Below are positions 8,805 through 17,079 of a stretch of 64,000 bases of DNA, piece by piece. This stretch comes from Methylobacterium pseudosasicola (GTDB lineage: Bacteria; Pseudomonadota; Alphaproteobacteria; Rhizobiales; Beijerinckiaceae). The translations under genes were made by a program, and so were the position numbers. Numbering within the stretch: position 1 is the first letter of the stretch; every line of letters begins with the position of its first letter. The notes below the pieces were generated by a model. That model searched no databases and was not told where the DNA came from. It worked only from the letters and a program-made list of their open reading frames with translations. The stretch spans positions 1 to 64,000 of the forward strand of contig NZ_FOTK01000004.1 in NCBI RefSeq assembly GCF_900114535.1. Direction: 5' to 3'.

Positions 8805-9122
8805 ATGAGCATCGGCAAGACCATGACCCGGACCGCGGAGCGCGCCGGAGCGACCGGCGGGACGGCGCGGAACGCCCCGGACCGTCGGCGCGTCGGGGGG
8901 ACGGCACGGCGGAGGCCGGTCGACCCGCGGTCCGTCGCCCGGTCGTCGCGAGCCCCGGCCAGGCTCCGGGCCGGTTCGATCCGCGAGTTCGACGACTCCG
9001 AGCTCGATCCCGCGTTCGACGAGTTCGGCGACCTCGCCGAGCACGTCGACGGGTTGGCCGTCCACATGCGGGACGTCCTGGCGCATCACGCCCTGGCCGA
9101 GTCCGGGACGGACCTCGATTGA
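8805..9122 (+). CDS. hypothetical protein, 105 aa
   Basis: Small protein with a strong GGAGG seven bases before its ATG. The first 65 residues are basic and low in complexity. The last 40 are acidic and probably helical (REFDDSELDPAFDEFGDLAE, then HVDGLAVHMRDVLAHHALAE). The split basic/acidic character would suit a DNA- or protein-binding accessory factor, but that is only an inference. It lies between the 293-aa protein and the exonuclease in the same probable operon. Confidence 0.5.
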   Translation: MSIGKTMTRTAERAGATGGTARNAPDRRRVGGTARRRPVDPRSVARSSRAPARLRAGSIREFDDSELDPAFDEFGDLAEHVDGLAVHMRDVLAHHALAESGTDLD

Positions 9123-9177
9123 GGGAGGCGACGGGGAACGGCTCACAGGCCGGACGCACACGACCGGGAGAGACCGC

Positions 9178-10125
9178 ATGCAGACCCGCTTCGCCTTCGG
9201 CCCGTCCTCCGCGCCCCTCGCTCACGGGGACGCGGCCCGGCGCCCGCCGTCGCGGACGCCGTCCCGCGGCGGGACCCGAGGACGCGCTGCCGGGGGCGTG
9301 GGGGAGCCGGACGCGCTCCTGGTCTTGGACATCGAGACGGTCCCCGACGCCGCGCTGCTCCCCCCCGAATGGCCGGCCGACCGGTTTCCCAAGAACGCCT
9401 GGCATCGGATCGTCGCGATCTCCTCCGTCACGGCCGACATCCTGCGGTGCGGCGATGGCCGCGAGGGTTACGCCGTCACCGCGTGCCGCAGCGGCGGGAG
9501 GAAGGACTGGGGCGAGGCGCGCCTGCTCGACGCCTTCTGGCGCTTCTTCGAGGCCGGCCGTTACAGGGTGGTCACCTGGAACGGCCGGGCCTTCGACATG
9601 CCGACGATCCTCGCCCGGTCGATGATTCACGGGATCGACGCGCCGGCCTGGTTCCGCCGCGGCACGAAATGGGATGGCTACCGGCATCGGTTCGCCCTCG
9701 ACTGGCATACGGACTTGATGGATGCGACGTCCGAGCACGGCGCTGCCCCGCGGATGACGTTGGGCGAGGCGGCGGCCGCCCTCGGCCTGCCCGGCAAGCT
9801 CGGGGAACACGGGTCCGAGGTCGCGGCGATGATGGCGGCGGGCGAGGCCGACAGGGTCCGGGCGTACTGCGAGACGGACTGCATCAACCTCTTCGCGCTC
9901 TACCTGCGCTGGGCCCACCTCACCGGGCGGGCGGATGCGGCCTCCCACGATCGGGCGATCCTGGACCTCGCGGACTACCTCGGGCGCGAGCGCGGGGCGC
10001 GGCCGCACCTCGGGCGCTTCAGGGATGCCTGGACGGCCATGGCCGACGGGAGGGCCATGATCGGACCGCTCGCCTCGGCGAGGGGCGGTCCGCCCGTGAC
10101 GGAAGGTGACGCGATCGATCGCTGA
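9178..10125 (+). CDS. PolB-like DEDDy 3'-5' exonuclease
   Basis: Predicted 3'-5' exonuclease of 315 aa related to the proofreading domain of family-B DNA polymerases (the DNA_pol_B_exo2 group). All metal-binding motifs are present: ExoI LVLDIETVPD with Asp51 and Glu53, ExoII VTWNGRAFDMP with Asp140, and ExoIII YCETD with Tyr230 and Asp234, which makes it a DEDDy enzyme. No polymerase domain follows. The first 42 residues are a basic, disordered leader. GGGAGA precedes the ATG. It is the last gene of a three-gene unit; a role in DNA processing of the element is inferred. Confidence 0.85.
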   Translation: MQTRFAFGPSSAPLAHGDAARRPPSRTPSRGGTRGRAAGGVGEPDALLVLDIETVPDAALLPPEWPADRFPKNAWHRIVAISSVTADILRCGDGREGYAVTACRSGGRKDWGEARLLDAFWRFFEAGRYRVVTWNGRAFDMPTILARSMIHGIDAPAWFRRGTKWDGYRHRFALDWHTDLMDATSEHGAAPRMTLGEAAAALGLPGKLGEHGSEVAAMMAAGEADRVRAYCETDCINLFALYLRWAHLTGRADAASHDRAILDLADYLGRERGARPHLGRFRDAWTAMADGRAMIGPLASARGGPPVTEGDAIDR

Positions 10126-10568
10126 CGGTCCGGCGCGGCTGGTCGGCAGTGAAACGCGCGACGCCCTTCCAGGCCTGCGGCCGCCCCGCCTCCGGCCAGG
10201 CGCCCCCGTGCCGGGGATGCCGCTGAGGATGTCCGCTCCGGCTCGGATCGCCTCGGGGTGGGCAAAAGGACGATCGCGGGCCAGGCGCGCGGGCTCCGAT
10301 GCGGGCCCCGCCATGCTCCCCCAGGCCTCGCGTCTAATCGGCTCTTCCCGGCTGGCCGAACGCCCGTCGGGCGGGCGCCCGACACCGGCGGGGTGCTTGG
10401 CGTCGGCGCCGCCGGCCGCGTCCCGCTCCGGCCGCCCGGATGCCCACGGAGCGACGGATCCCGCCGGGTCCAGCGCGAGGGCGCTCAACCGATTCTTTCC
10501 GACCGGCATGGCATTCTTCCGCGGAGGCCGCCCCTGCCGATGATCGACCGCCCGCCACAGGAGTTGCC
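10126..10568. other. 443-base gap before the integrase
   Basis: Very GC-rich and open in more than one frame, but no frame shows convincing protein character or a ribosome site. It may hold the integrase promoter and arm-binding sites; none can be positioned by eye. Confidence 0.4.
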
Positions 10569-12002
10569 ATGCCGCGCCAAGCCGACCCCCGGAAGGCATA
10601 CCTCGAACTGCACGCGGCGAGCTGGCGGGTGGTCGTGTTCGTGCCGGCCTCCGTCCGGGCGGCGATCGGGGCGACGAAGCTGGTGCACAACCTGGGGACC
10701 GACAGCCTGCGCGAGGCCAACGTCCTGAAGCGGCCGCACGTCGACCGCTTCAAGCGTCGGATCGCGGCGGCGCTGGCGAACGTCGGGAAGCCGGGCGCGG
10801 ACGACCTTCACTTGGCGGCCGAGCTCGCGAAGGTGGCGCGCGAGCTCAAGCGCGACGGCACGGCGGAGGAGTGGAATGACTTCGACGCGGCCGTCTACGA
10901 GCGGCATGCCCAGATCCGCTGGAAGGACTCCCGCTGGATCCCGGTCGTCGATCCCGAGCTGGGGCCGACCGAGGTCGAGCGGGCGCTGCCCGAGCAGACC
11001 GAGAAGGCCAGGCTGTTCTCGGCGGTCGCCCATGGGCGCGTCACGCCCATCGACATGAAGCATGAGGAGTACCTCAGGAGCCTCGACGTCAAGGACCGGA
11101 CGCTGGCGGACGACACGCGGGCCCTCAGAATGCTGAAGGCCTGGTGCGAGCGCCACCAGACCCCGGCCACGGTGGAGGCCATCGACATCGCCGCGGCGCA
11201 CGCGTTCGTGGACGAGCTCGTGCTGGGCTCGGGCCTCGATCGCGTGACCTGCAAGAAATACGTCGGCCGGCTGTCAAGCTATTGGCAATGGATGGCGCCG
11301 CGGCTTCCAGCTGCCGCGAGCGGGAACGTGTTCGCCAAGATCGTCATCCGCGGCTCGAGGCAGAAGTCCAAGGCCAAGGAGCGGGCGTTCACCGACCGGG
11401 AGGTCGCCGACCTCCTGCTCGGCCCCGCCACGCCGCACATGCTCGACCTGATGATGATCGGTGCGTTGACCGGCGCGCGCCTCGACGCGATCGTCGACCT
11501 CAAGGTCGCCGACACCGACCACGACTGCCTTCGGTTCAAGGCCCAGAAGCGCGAGACCCACGCGCGGTACGTCCCCGTCCATCCGGACCTGCGCGAGGTG
11601 GTCGCGAGGCGTGTCGCCGGCAGGGGGCGGGACGCCGACCTGTTCCCCGAGTGGCCGCCAGTGAGGAAGGCGGGCTCCATGCGGGAGCGCAGCTTCAAGA
11701 CGTCGAACCATTTCACGGCCTACCGTCGGACGGTCGGGGTGGAAGAGAAGGTGGACGGCAAGCGGCGTTCGCTCGTGAACTTCCATTCCTTCCGGCGCTG
11801 GTTCATCTCCCGCATGGAGCAGGCCGGCGTGGCCGAGAACATGATCGCGGCGATCGTCGGCCACAAGCGGGGATCCATCACCCTCGACGTCTACAGCGAG
11901 GGGCCGACGATGCGCGCGGCCCGCCGGGCGGTCGCGCGCATCAAGCTGCCCCCCCTCGACGGAAGCGCGATCAAGGAGGAGATGGGCTTGCGCGCACCCT
12001 AG
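10569..12002 (+). CDS. tyrosine site-specific integrase
   Basis: Phage/island-type tyrosine recombinase of 477 aa. The ATG at 10569 is preceded by CAGGAG with good spacing; an upstream extension in frame lacks support. The C-terminal catalytic domain shows Arg304 in TGARLDAI, a Lys in KAQKRETHARY (about 326-328), His406 and Arg409 in NFHSFRRWF, His432 in IVGHKRGS, and the nucleophile Tyr442 in LDVYSEG. The SAM-like core-binding domain lies at about 165-260. It resembles the large DUF6538/phage_int_SAM-type integrases of alphaproteobacterial islands. It sits at the right end of the accessory block, so it is the likely mobilising enzyme for part of 1-12 kb. Confidence 0.9.
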   Translation: MPRQADPRKAYLELHAASWRVVVFVPASVRAAIGATKLVHNLGTDSLREANVLKRPHVDRFKRRIAAALANVGKPGADDLHLAAELAKVARELKRDGTAEEWNDFDAAVYERHAQIRWKDSRWIPVVDPELGPTEVERALPEQTEKARLFSAVAHGRVTPIDMKHEEYLRSLDVKDRTLADDTRALRMLKAWCERHQTPATVEAIDIAAAHAFVDELVLGSGLDRVTCKKYVGRLSSYWQWMAPRLPAAASGNVFAKIVIRGSRQKSKAKERAFTDREVADLLLGPATPHMLDLMMIGALTGARLDAIVDLKVADTDHDCLRFKAQKRETHARYVPVHPDLREVVARRVAGRGRDADLFPEWPPVRKAGSMRERSFKTSNHFTAYRRTVGVEEKVDGKRRSLVNFHSFRRWFISRMEQAGVAENMIAAIVGHKRGSITLDVYSEGPTMRAARRAVARIKLPPLDGSAIKEEMGLRAP

Positions 12003-12147
12003 CGGTTCGAATCTGACACTCGGCATCCGGTCTCGGATGTCGGGCCGGGATGATCCATGTTCCCCACGCCATCGTGGATCGAGCGAGGGAACTCGCGCAC
12101 CGGCTCGTCCGGGCATGGGGCCTCGCGAACGTGACCCCCGAGTCTTC

Positions 12148-13107
12148 TCACCGCGAGGGCATAGGTAAAATACGAATTCGAGATGGCTGTGATAGGGCGG
12201 CCGTATCGATCGGATCGCCGTACCGTCGGTGCTGGAGGATCTTCGACAGGAAGGTCTGGGCGCGCTCGGAGCGGGGGCTGCCGAAGAAGTCCTCCTTCCG
12301 GGCGTCCTCGACGATCTCGCCGCGATCCATGAAGATCACCCGGTCGGCGACCTTGCGGGCGAAGCCCATCTCGTGGGTCACGACCATCATGGTCATGCCC
12401 TCCTTGGCGAGCTCGACCATCACGTCGAGCACCTCGCCGACCATCTCGGGGTCCAGCGCCGAGGTCGGCTCGTCGAACAGCATCACCACCGGGTTCATGG
12501 CGAGCGCCCGGGCGATGGCCACGCGCTGCTGCTGACCGCCCGAGAGCTGGCCCGGGAACTTGTCGGCATGGGCGCTCAGGCCCACCCGGGCCAGCAGGTC
12601 GAGGCCGCGCTTCTTGGCATCCTCGGCGCTGCGCCCCAGCACCTTGCGCTGGGCGATGGTGAGGTTGTCGGTGATCGACAGGTGCGGGAACAGCTCGAAA
12701 TGCTGGAACACCATACCGACCCGGGAGCGGAGTTTTGGCAGGTTGGTCGACTTGTCGATGACCTTGGTGCCGGCGACCGTGATCTGGCCCTTCTGGAACG
12801 GCTCGAGGGCGTTGACGCACTTGATCAGGGTCGACTTGCCCGAGCCCGAGGGGCCGCAGACCACCACGAACTCGCCCTTGGCGACCTTCGTGGTGCAGTT
12901 CGTCAGCACCTGGAAGTCGCCGTACCATTTGCTGATGCCGTCGATGGCGATCATCGTCTCGCCGGGCGCCGCCGCGGGTGCGCCGTAGACGAGGCCGCCG
13001 GGCCGCAGGCCAGCATCCTCGGGGGCGTGGTCCGCATCGGCGATCGGCGTGGTGACGGCGGTCTCTGGCATCGGCGTCGCGGTCATGGCGTGGCCTCCCG
13101 TGGGCAT
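12148..13107 (-). CDS. gltL: glutamate/aspartate ABC transporter ATP-binding protein
   Basis: Cytoplasmic ATPase of a polar amino-acid importer, very close to GltL/AapP. From residue 52 ([17 protein letters not shown]) the sequence follows the family closely: Walker [11 protein letters not shown]-loop [14 protein letters not shown], signature [15 protein letters not shown], Walker [16 protein letters not shown], switch [11 protein letters not shown]. Two oddities are visible. There is a 51-residue N-terminal extension rich in Ala/Pro. There is also a C-terminal tail of about 26 residues after the normal end FLSKILQH; this tail is encoded by one copy of a direct repeat. It is the third gene of a gltJ-gltK-gltL operon. 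Confidence 0.92.
   Translation of the reverse strand: MPTGGHAMTATPMPETAVTTPIADADHAPEDAGLRPGGLVYGAPAAAPGETMIAIDGISKWYGDFQVLTNCTTKVAKGEFVVVCGPSGSGKSTLIKCVNALEPFQKGQITVAGTKVIDKSTNLPKLRSRVGMVFQHFELFPHLSITDNLTIAQRKVLGRSAEDAKKRGLDLLARVGLSAHADKFPGQLSGGQQQRVAIARALAMNPVVMLFDEPTSALDPEMVGEVLDVMVELAKEGMTMMVVTHEMGFARKVADRVIFMDRGEIVEDARKEDFFGSPRSERAQTFLSKILQHRRYGDPIDTAALSQPSRIRILPMPSR
12160..12215 (+). repeat. direct repeat copy 1 (downstream end of glt operon)
   Basis: Shares with the second copy at 14678-14733 the blocks CATAGGTAAAATACGAA, GGCTGTGATAGG and GTATCG with identical spacing (8 and 6 variable bases between). It lies inside the 3' end of gltL and encodes most of its extra tail ([16 protein letters not shown] on the minus strand). 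Confidence 0.75.
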
Positions 13108-13113
13108 GTTCGA

Positions 13114-13806
13114 CTAGCGGATAACGGCGAACCTGCCTTGCAGGCGGCGTACTAGGAAGGACGCCAGGAAGCAGATCGTGAAGTAGACGACCGCAGCAAA
13201 CAGGTACATCTCCACCAGTCGGCCATCGCGCTGGGCAATTTTCGATGGAGCTCCCATGAAGTCGGTGAGCGACAACACGTAGACCAGCGAGGTGTCCTGA
13301 AAAAGTATGATCTTCTGGGTCAGTAGTAGCGGCGGCATGTTGCGGAATGCCTGGGGCAGGATGACGCTGGTCATCGTCTGCCAGTAGGTCATGCCGAGCG
13401 CCTGGGCCGCCGCCGTCTGTCCCTTGGGGATCGACTGGATGCCGGCGCGCATGATCTCGGCGAAAGACGCTGCCTCAAACGCCGTGAACGTGATCAGCGC
13501 CGAGGAGAACGCCCCGACCTGGATCGGGGTCTTGGAGCCGATGGCATAGGCGCCGATGTACGGTACCAGGAAGTAGAACCAGAAGATCACCAGCACGAAG
13601 GGCACCGAGCGGCACAGCTCGACGTAAGCCTTCGCGAGGTGCCACAGTCCGGGGATGCCCGAGAGCCGCGCCAATGCGATCAGCGTGCCGATCACCGTGC
13701 CGCCGACCGCCGCCATCACCGTCAGGGATAAGGTGAAGACCATGCCCTGGCCGAACAGGTAGGGCAGCGAGGTCAGGATGACGCCGAAGTCGAAGTTCGA
13801 GAGCAT
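13114..13806 (-). CDS. gltK: glutamate/aspartate ABC transporter permease
   Basis: Inner-membrane permease of 230 aa resembling GltK. It has about five membrane spans and the BPD_transp_1 cytoplasmic loop (EAASFAEIMRAGIQSIPKGQ followed by TAAAQALGMTYWQ), which docks onto the ATPase. Conserved family segments include LLTQKIILFQDTSLVYVLSL and KIAQRDGRLVEMYLF. It lies between gltJ and gltL on the same strand, six bases from gltL, and forms the channel with GltJ. Confidence 0.92.
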   Translation of the reverse strand: MLSNFDFGVILTSLPYLFGQGMVFTLSLTVMAAVGGTVIGTLIALARLSGIPGLWHLAKAYVELCRSVPFVLVIFWFYFLVPYIGAYAIGSKTPIQVGAFSSALITFTAFEAASFAEIMRAGIQSIPKGQTAAAQALGMTYWQTMTSVILPQAFRNMPPLLLTQKIILFQDTSLVYVLSLTDFMGAPSKIAQRDGRLVEMYLFAAVVYFTICFLASFLVRRLQGRFAVIR

Positions 13807-13852
13807 GGGAGGCCTGCGCGGTCGCCGTTGGCGGGTCGGAGGGAAGATCGGC

Positions 13853-14575
13853 TCAGCGCTGCCCGGGGATCGCGATGAAGCGTTCCAGGAGGGTCGCCAG
13901 GGCGACGACGGCGAGGTTGATGATGATGTAGAGAACGGTCGCGGCGGTGAACGCCTCGAAGACCTGGAATGAGAATTCCTGCATCGAGCGGGCGGCGGCG
14001 GTGAGCTCGACCACGCCGATCGTCAGCATGACGGAGGTGTTCTTCAGGTTGCTCAGGAACTCGGAGGTCAGCGGCGGCAGGATGATCCGGTCGGCATTGG
14101 GCAGCAACACGTAGCGATAGGTTTGGGCCGTGGTGAACCCCATGGGCGTGCCAGCCATCCGCTGCCCGCGCGGCAGGGCCTGGATGCCGGCGCGCACCTG
14201 CTCGGCCACGCGCGAGGCCGTGAACAGACCCAGGCAGAGCACGCCGGTGTAGAACGGCGCATACGGAAGCTGCTCGAGCCAGTCGCCCGTCGCAGTCGGC
14301 AGGACCTCCGGCAGCACGAAGTACCAGAGGAACATCTGCACGAGCAGCGGGACGTTGCGGAACAACTCGACGTAGACGGTGCCGACCAGGTTGGCGGTCT
14401 TGCTCGGCAGCGTGCGCAGCACGCCGATCACCAAGCCGACGCTGAACCCGATGGCCCACGCGCACAGCGCGGTCAGGATGGTCCACTTGAGGCCCGTCAG
14501 CAGGGTCTGGGTGTAGGTGACACCGCCTTCGGGCGAGAGGTCGAAGAAGATGGCCGAGTTCCAATTGTAGTTCAT
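13853..14575 (-). CDS. gltJ: glutamate/aspartate ABC transporter permease
   Basis: Inner-membrane permease of 240 aa resembling GltJ from MNYNWNSAIFFDLSPEGG onwards. Family hallmarks are VGTVYVELFRNVPLLVQMFL, LGLFTASRVAEQVRAGIQAL, PRGQRMAGTPMGF and PPLTSEFLSNLKNTSV. The ATG at 14575 is chosen because family homology begins there and a purine-rich GGGCGGGGCC precedes it; the frame is open up to 14668. It is the first gene of the transporter operon, divergent from a LysR-type regulator. No GltI-type periplasmic binding protein accompanies it here, which is unusual. Confidence 0.92.
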   Translation of the reverse strand: MNYNWNSAIFFDLSPEGGVTYTQTLLTGLKWTILTALCAWAIGFSVGLVIGVLRTLPSKTANLVGTVYVELFRNVPLLVQMFLWYFVLPEVLPTATGDWLEQLPYAPFYTGVLCLGLFTASRVAEQVRAGIQALPRGQRMAGTPMGFTTAQTYRYVLLPNADRIILPPLTSEFLSNLKNTSVMLTIGVVELTAAARSMQEFSFQVFEAFTAATVLYIIINLAVVALATLLERFIAIPGQR

Positions 14576-14677
14576 GGCCCCGCCCTGCTGGATGACCCGG
14601 TGGCCGCGGTGGGCGCCATCGTTCGCGGCGTCCGTGGTCGACCGCCGATGGTCGATCGCTCTTCCCATTCATACGTC

Positions 14678-14733
14678 CATAGGTAAAATACGAAGACAGG
14701 AAGGCTGTGATAGGCGAGCAGTATCGGTCAGAT
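14678..14733 (+). repeat. direct repeat copy 2 (glt/LysR intergenic region)
   Basis: Second copy of the repeat also found at 12160-12215. It occupies the divergent control region between gltJ and the LysR-type gene and ends at the LysR start codon. Being immediately upstream of the regulator, it may contain its promoter or LysR binding site. Confidence 0.75.
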
Positions 14734-15649
14734 GATCAATTTCCGCCTGATCCGGCACCTTTGGTTGTTTCAGGCGGTTGCCGAGGAGGAGCATTTCGGG
14801 CGCGCGGCCAAGCGCCTGGGGATGTCTCAGCCACCCTTGACCGAACAGATCCAGGCGCTTGAGCAGGCGCTCAAGGTCAGGCTTTTCGAGCGCAACCGCC
14901 GCGGTGCGCAGCTGACCCCGGTCGGATCGGCCATCCTGCCGGCGATCCGCAAGCTCGCCGAACAGCTGGAACGTTTGGAATTCGCGGTGCACGAGGCCGT
15001 CGCCGGTCAGACCGGGACGCTGACCATCGGGGCGATCAACGCGGCGATCGTCAACGAGCTGCCCCCGTTGATCCAGCACCTGCGCGGCGCCTACCCGCAG
15101 CTCACCATCTCGGTACGGGAGATCGATAGCGTCGAGGCTGTGCCGGCGTTGGTGGCCGGGGACATCGATATCGCGTTCGCCCGGTTGGACGGCGACCTCG
15201 GGCCGGACATCCACACCCATCTGATGGCCGAGGATTGCCTGGCCGTGGTCCTCCCGCAAGGTCACCCGTTGGCGGGACTCCCGCAGGTGCCGCTACGCAA
15301 GCTGGCGCATGAGGACCTCACGATGGCCGCGCGCCGCGGCAGCCCGGTCTACTTCGACCACATCATGGCCGCCTGCCGCGCCCATGGGTTCTCGCCACGC
15401 ATCATGTACGAGGTCCGTTCGGTCACCTCGCAGATCGCCCTGGTCGGTTGCGGGCAGGGCATCGCCATCGTGCCGTCGAGCTTCGAGCCGCTCGCCACCG
15501 CCAACGTGGCCTTTCGTCCCTTGGCCGAGACCATCAGGATCATCTCGATGGCATTGGTCTGGTCATCGGCGAGGCACAATCCACTCGTCGAGGAGATCGT
15601 CCGGATCGTCTCGGGCCCAGGCATCACTTCGGGCGGCCCCGGCGGTTGA
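14732..15649 (+). CDS. LysR-family transcriptional regulator
   Basis: Regulator of 305 aa. The N-terminal winged helix-turn-helix shows the family pattern (HLWLFQAVAEEEHFGRAAKR, then LGMSQPPLTEQIQALEQAL and LFERNRRGAQLTPVG). The rest is a periplasmic-binding-protein-like effector domain containing GDIDIAFARLDG and GCGQGIAIVPSS. It is divergent from gltJKL, the standard arrangement for a LysR regulator controlling its neighbour, so it probably regulates acidic amino-acid uptake; the co-inducer is unknown. The ATG at 14732 overlaps the end of the direct repeat. Confidence 0.9.
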   Translation: MINFRLIRHLWLFQAVAEEEHFGRAAKRLGMSQPPLTEQIQALEQALKVRLFERNRRGAQLTPVGSAILPAIRKLAEQLERLEFAVHEAVAGQTGTLTIGAINAAIVNELPPLIQHLRGAYPQLTISVREIDSVEAVPALVAGDIDIAFARLDGDLGPDIHTHLMAEDCLAVVLPQGHPLAGLPQVPLRKLAHEDLTMAARRGSPVYFDHIMAACRAHGFSPRIMYEVRSVTSQIALVGCGQGIAIVPSSFEPLATANVAFRPLAETIRIISMALVWSSARHNPLVEEIVRIVSGPGITSGGPGG

Positions 15650-15966
15650 GGTCCGATGTTCGATACCGGGGCCGCTGGTCTGCCGGAGATGGAAAACGGT
15701 CGGTCGCTCATCGCTCGAAGGAAATGAAATGGCTGGCTGCCCCTCCCACTGACGGGATGTGAGTGACGAGATGTGGTCGCTGCCGAAGCTGCCACGCGGA
15801 CGCGTTGGCCGCCCCCTTGGGGATTGCCGCCACCGGCCTTGATCCAGCCAACAGCATCTTCCGGATTCAAGCCGTCGACGCAGCCGCCCACGTCGTCGTT
15901 CCCGAGGCCTCGGGGCGAGCGTAGGTCGCGCCGTTCTCCGCGAAGCCGTCGCGACGCCGGGTCGGC

Positions 15967-16437
15967 ATGGAGGCGTGCGGCACGGCGCACCGCTGGGCCC
16001 GGGAACCGGCGCATCTCGTCCATGATGGGAGGTTGATGCGGCCGGCTTATGTGAAGCCACACGCGCAGCGCGGCAAAACCGCTGCGAACGTTGCCGCCGC
16101 CATCCGCGCGGCGGTGACGCGCCCGACCATGCGGTTCGTGCAGGTCAAGTCGACCGAGCGGCAGGCCGCGCTGGCGCTGCACCGTACGCGCGACCTGCCG
16201 GTCAAGCAACGTACGCAGTTGGAGAACATGACCTACGGCCTGCTCGCCGATTTCGGGATGGCGCGGGGCCTGCGCCATGCGCTCGAACTGGCGTCCCGGC
16301 TCGTTGATCGCGTGGATGGCTTTCCGGACTCCGATGGTGACGAGGGCAAGCCTATCCGGCTCCCCCTCGATCACGAATTGCGTCAGTTCCGCCCCGATCT
16401 CTCCGGCTGGGAAGATCAGGTCGCTGGCCACGGTTGA
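15967..16437 (+). pseudogene. IS110-family transposase remnant
   Basis: Reads like the middle of an IS110-family (DEDD) transposase: ACGTAHRWAREPAHLVHDGR, LMRPAYVKPHAQRGKTAAN, AAIRAAVTRPTMRFVQVKS, ALALHRTRDLPVKQRTQLEN, then LLADFGMARGLRHALELA. Similarity fades after about 16310. The N-terminal catalytic motif and the C-terminal transposase_20 domain are absent, and the segment has substitutions unusual for an active enzyme (for example N for D in the RGK-x-DAAD region). It is a decayed insertion-sequence fragment; no flanking inverted repeats are seen. Confidence 0.75.
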
Positions 16438-17079
16438 CGGCCCACCACCGCCGACCAGCACGGGGCGTTCGCTCGCCGGGACGGCTTGTCGTCCGAGGAT
16501 AAGCCCGACCCGGCCAAGGGTTTGAACTTCGTGGCCAGGGTCCGTCCGGACTGAATCGGCGTCCGTTATTTGGCCGAATCGGACTGGGCGCGTCCAGGCC
16601 AGGAACGATGCGGTGGAGTGCGGGACGGTCGCAGTGAGCGGCTCCGGCGCCGCGCCCGTACCGAAGACGGACACTTCGACCGGACCTCCCGTTCGCTCCT
16701 GATTGCTGCGCCCGGGCGTATGGTGGGGGGTGTAGCCTGTCGGGGCGCCGGCGTCCGTGCTCCCAGTGCGACAGCGGGCGCGGAAGCCGTCGCCGCCGGC
16801 AGCACCGTATGAAACGGCATGATGTGTGAAGCCGTCATATTGAGGCATTTCTCGTTCCGGTCGTTGCTGATCACGCCCGTGTGATCGACGACAAAATGCT
16901 CCCTCCTTGGCGGATATAACTTCTATCATTTGATGTGTTTGTGCGATTAAACATTAATTAAGGGTCTATATACAGTATTTGCTTAGGCGTTCGTGTCATC
17001 TGAAGCCTGTCCGCTGAGTTCGCGGGGCCAAACGTCGCCCCGCTGTCGAGCACCCCTGCAATTTCTGGAGTCGATGGTC
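16438..17079. other. intergenic region upstream of chemoreceptor gene
   Basis: No supportable gene. The last 100 bases (about 16905-16985) are strikingly AT-rich and include the run TTAAACATTAATTAAGGG, a likely promoter region for the chemoreceptor at 17080. The -35/-10 boxes cannot be fixed with confidence. Confidence 0.4.
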
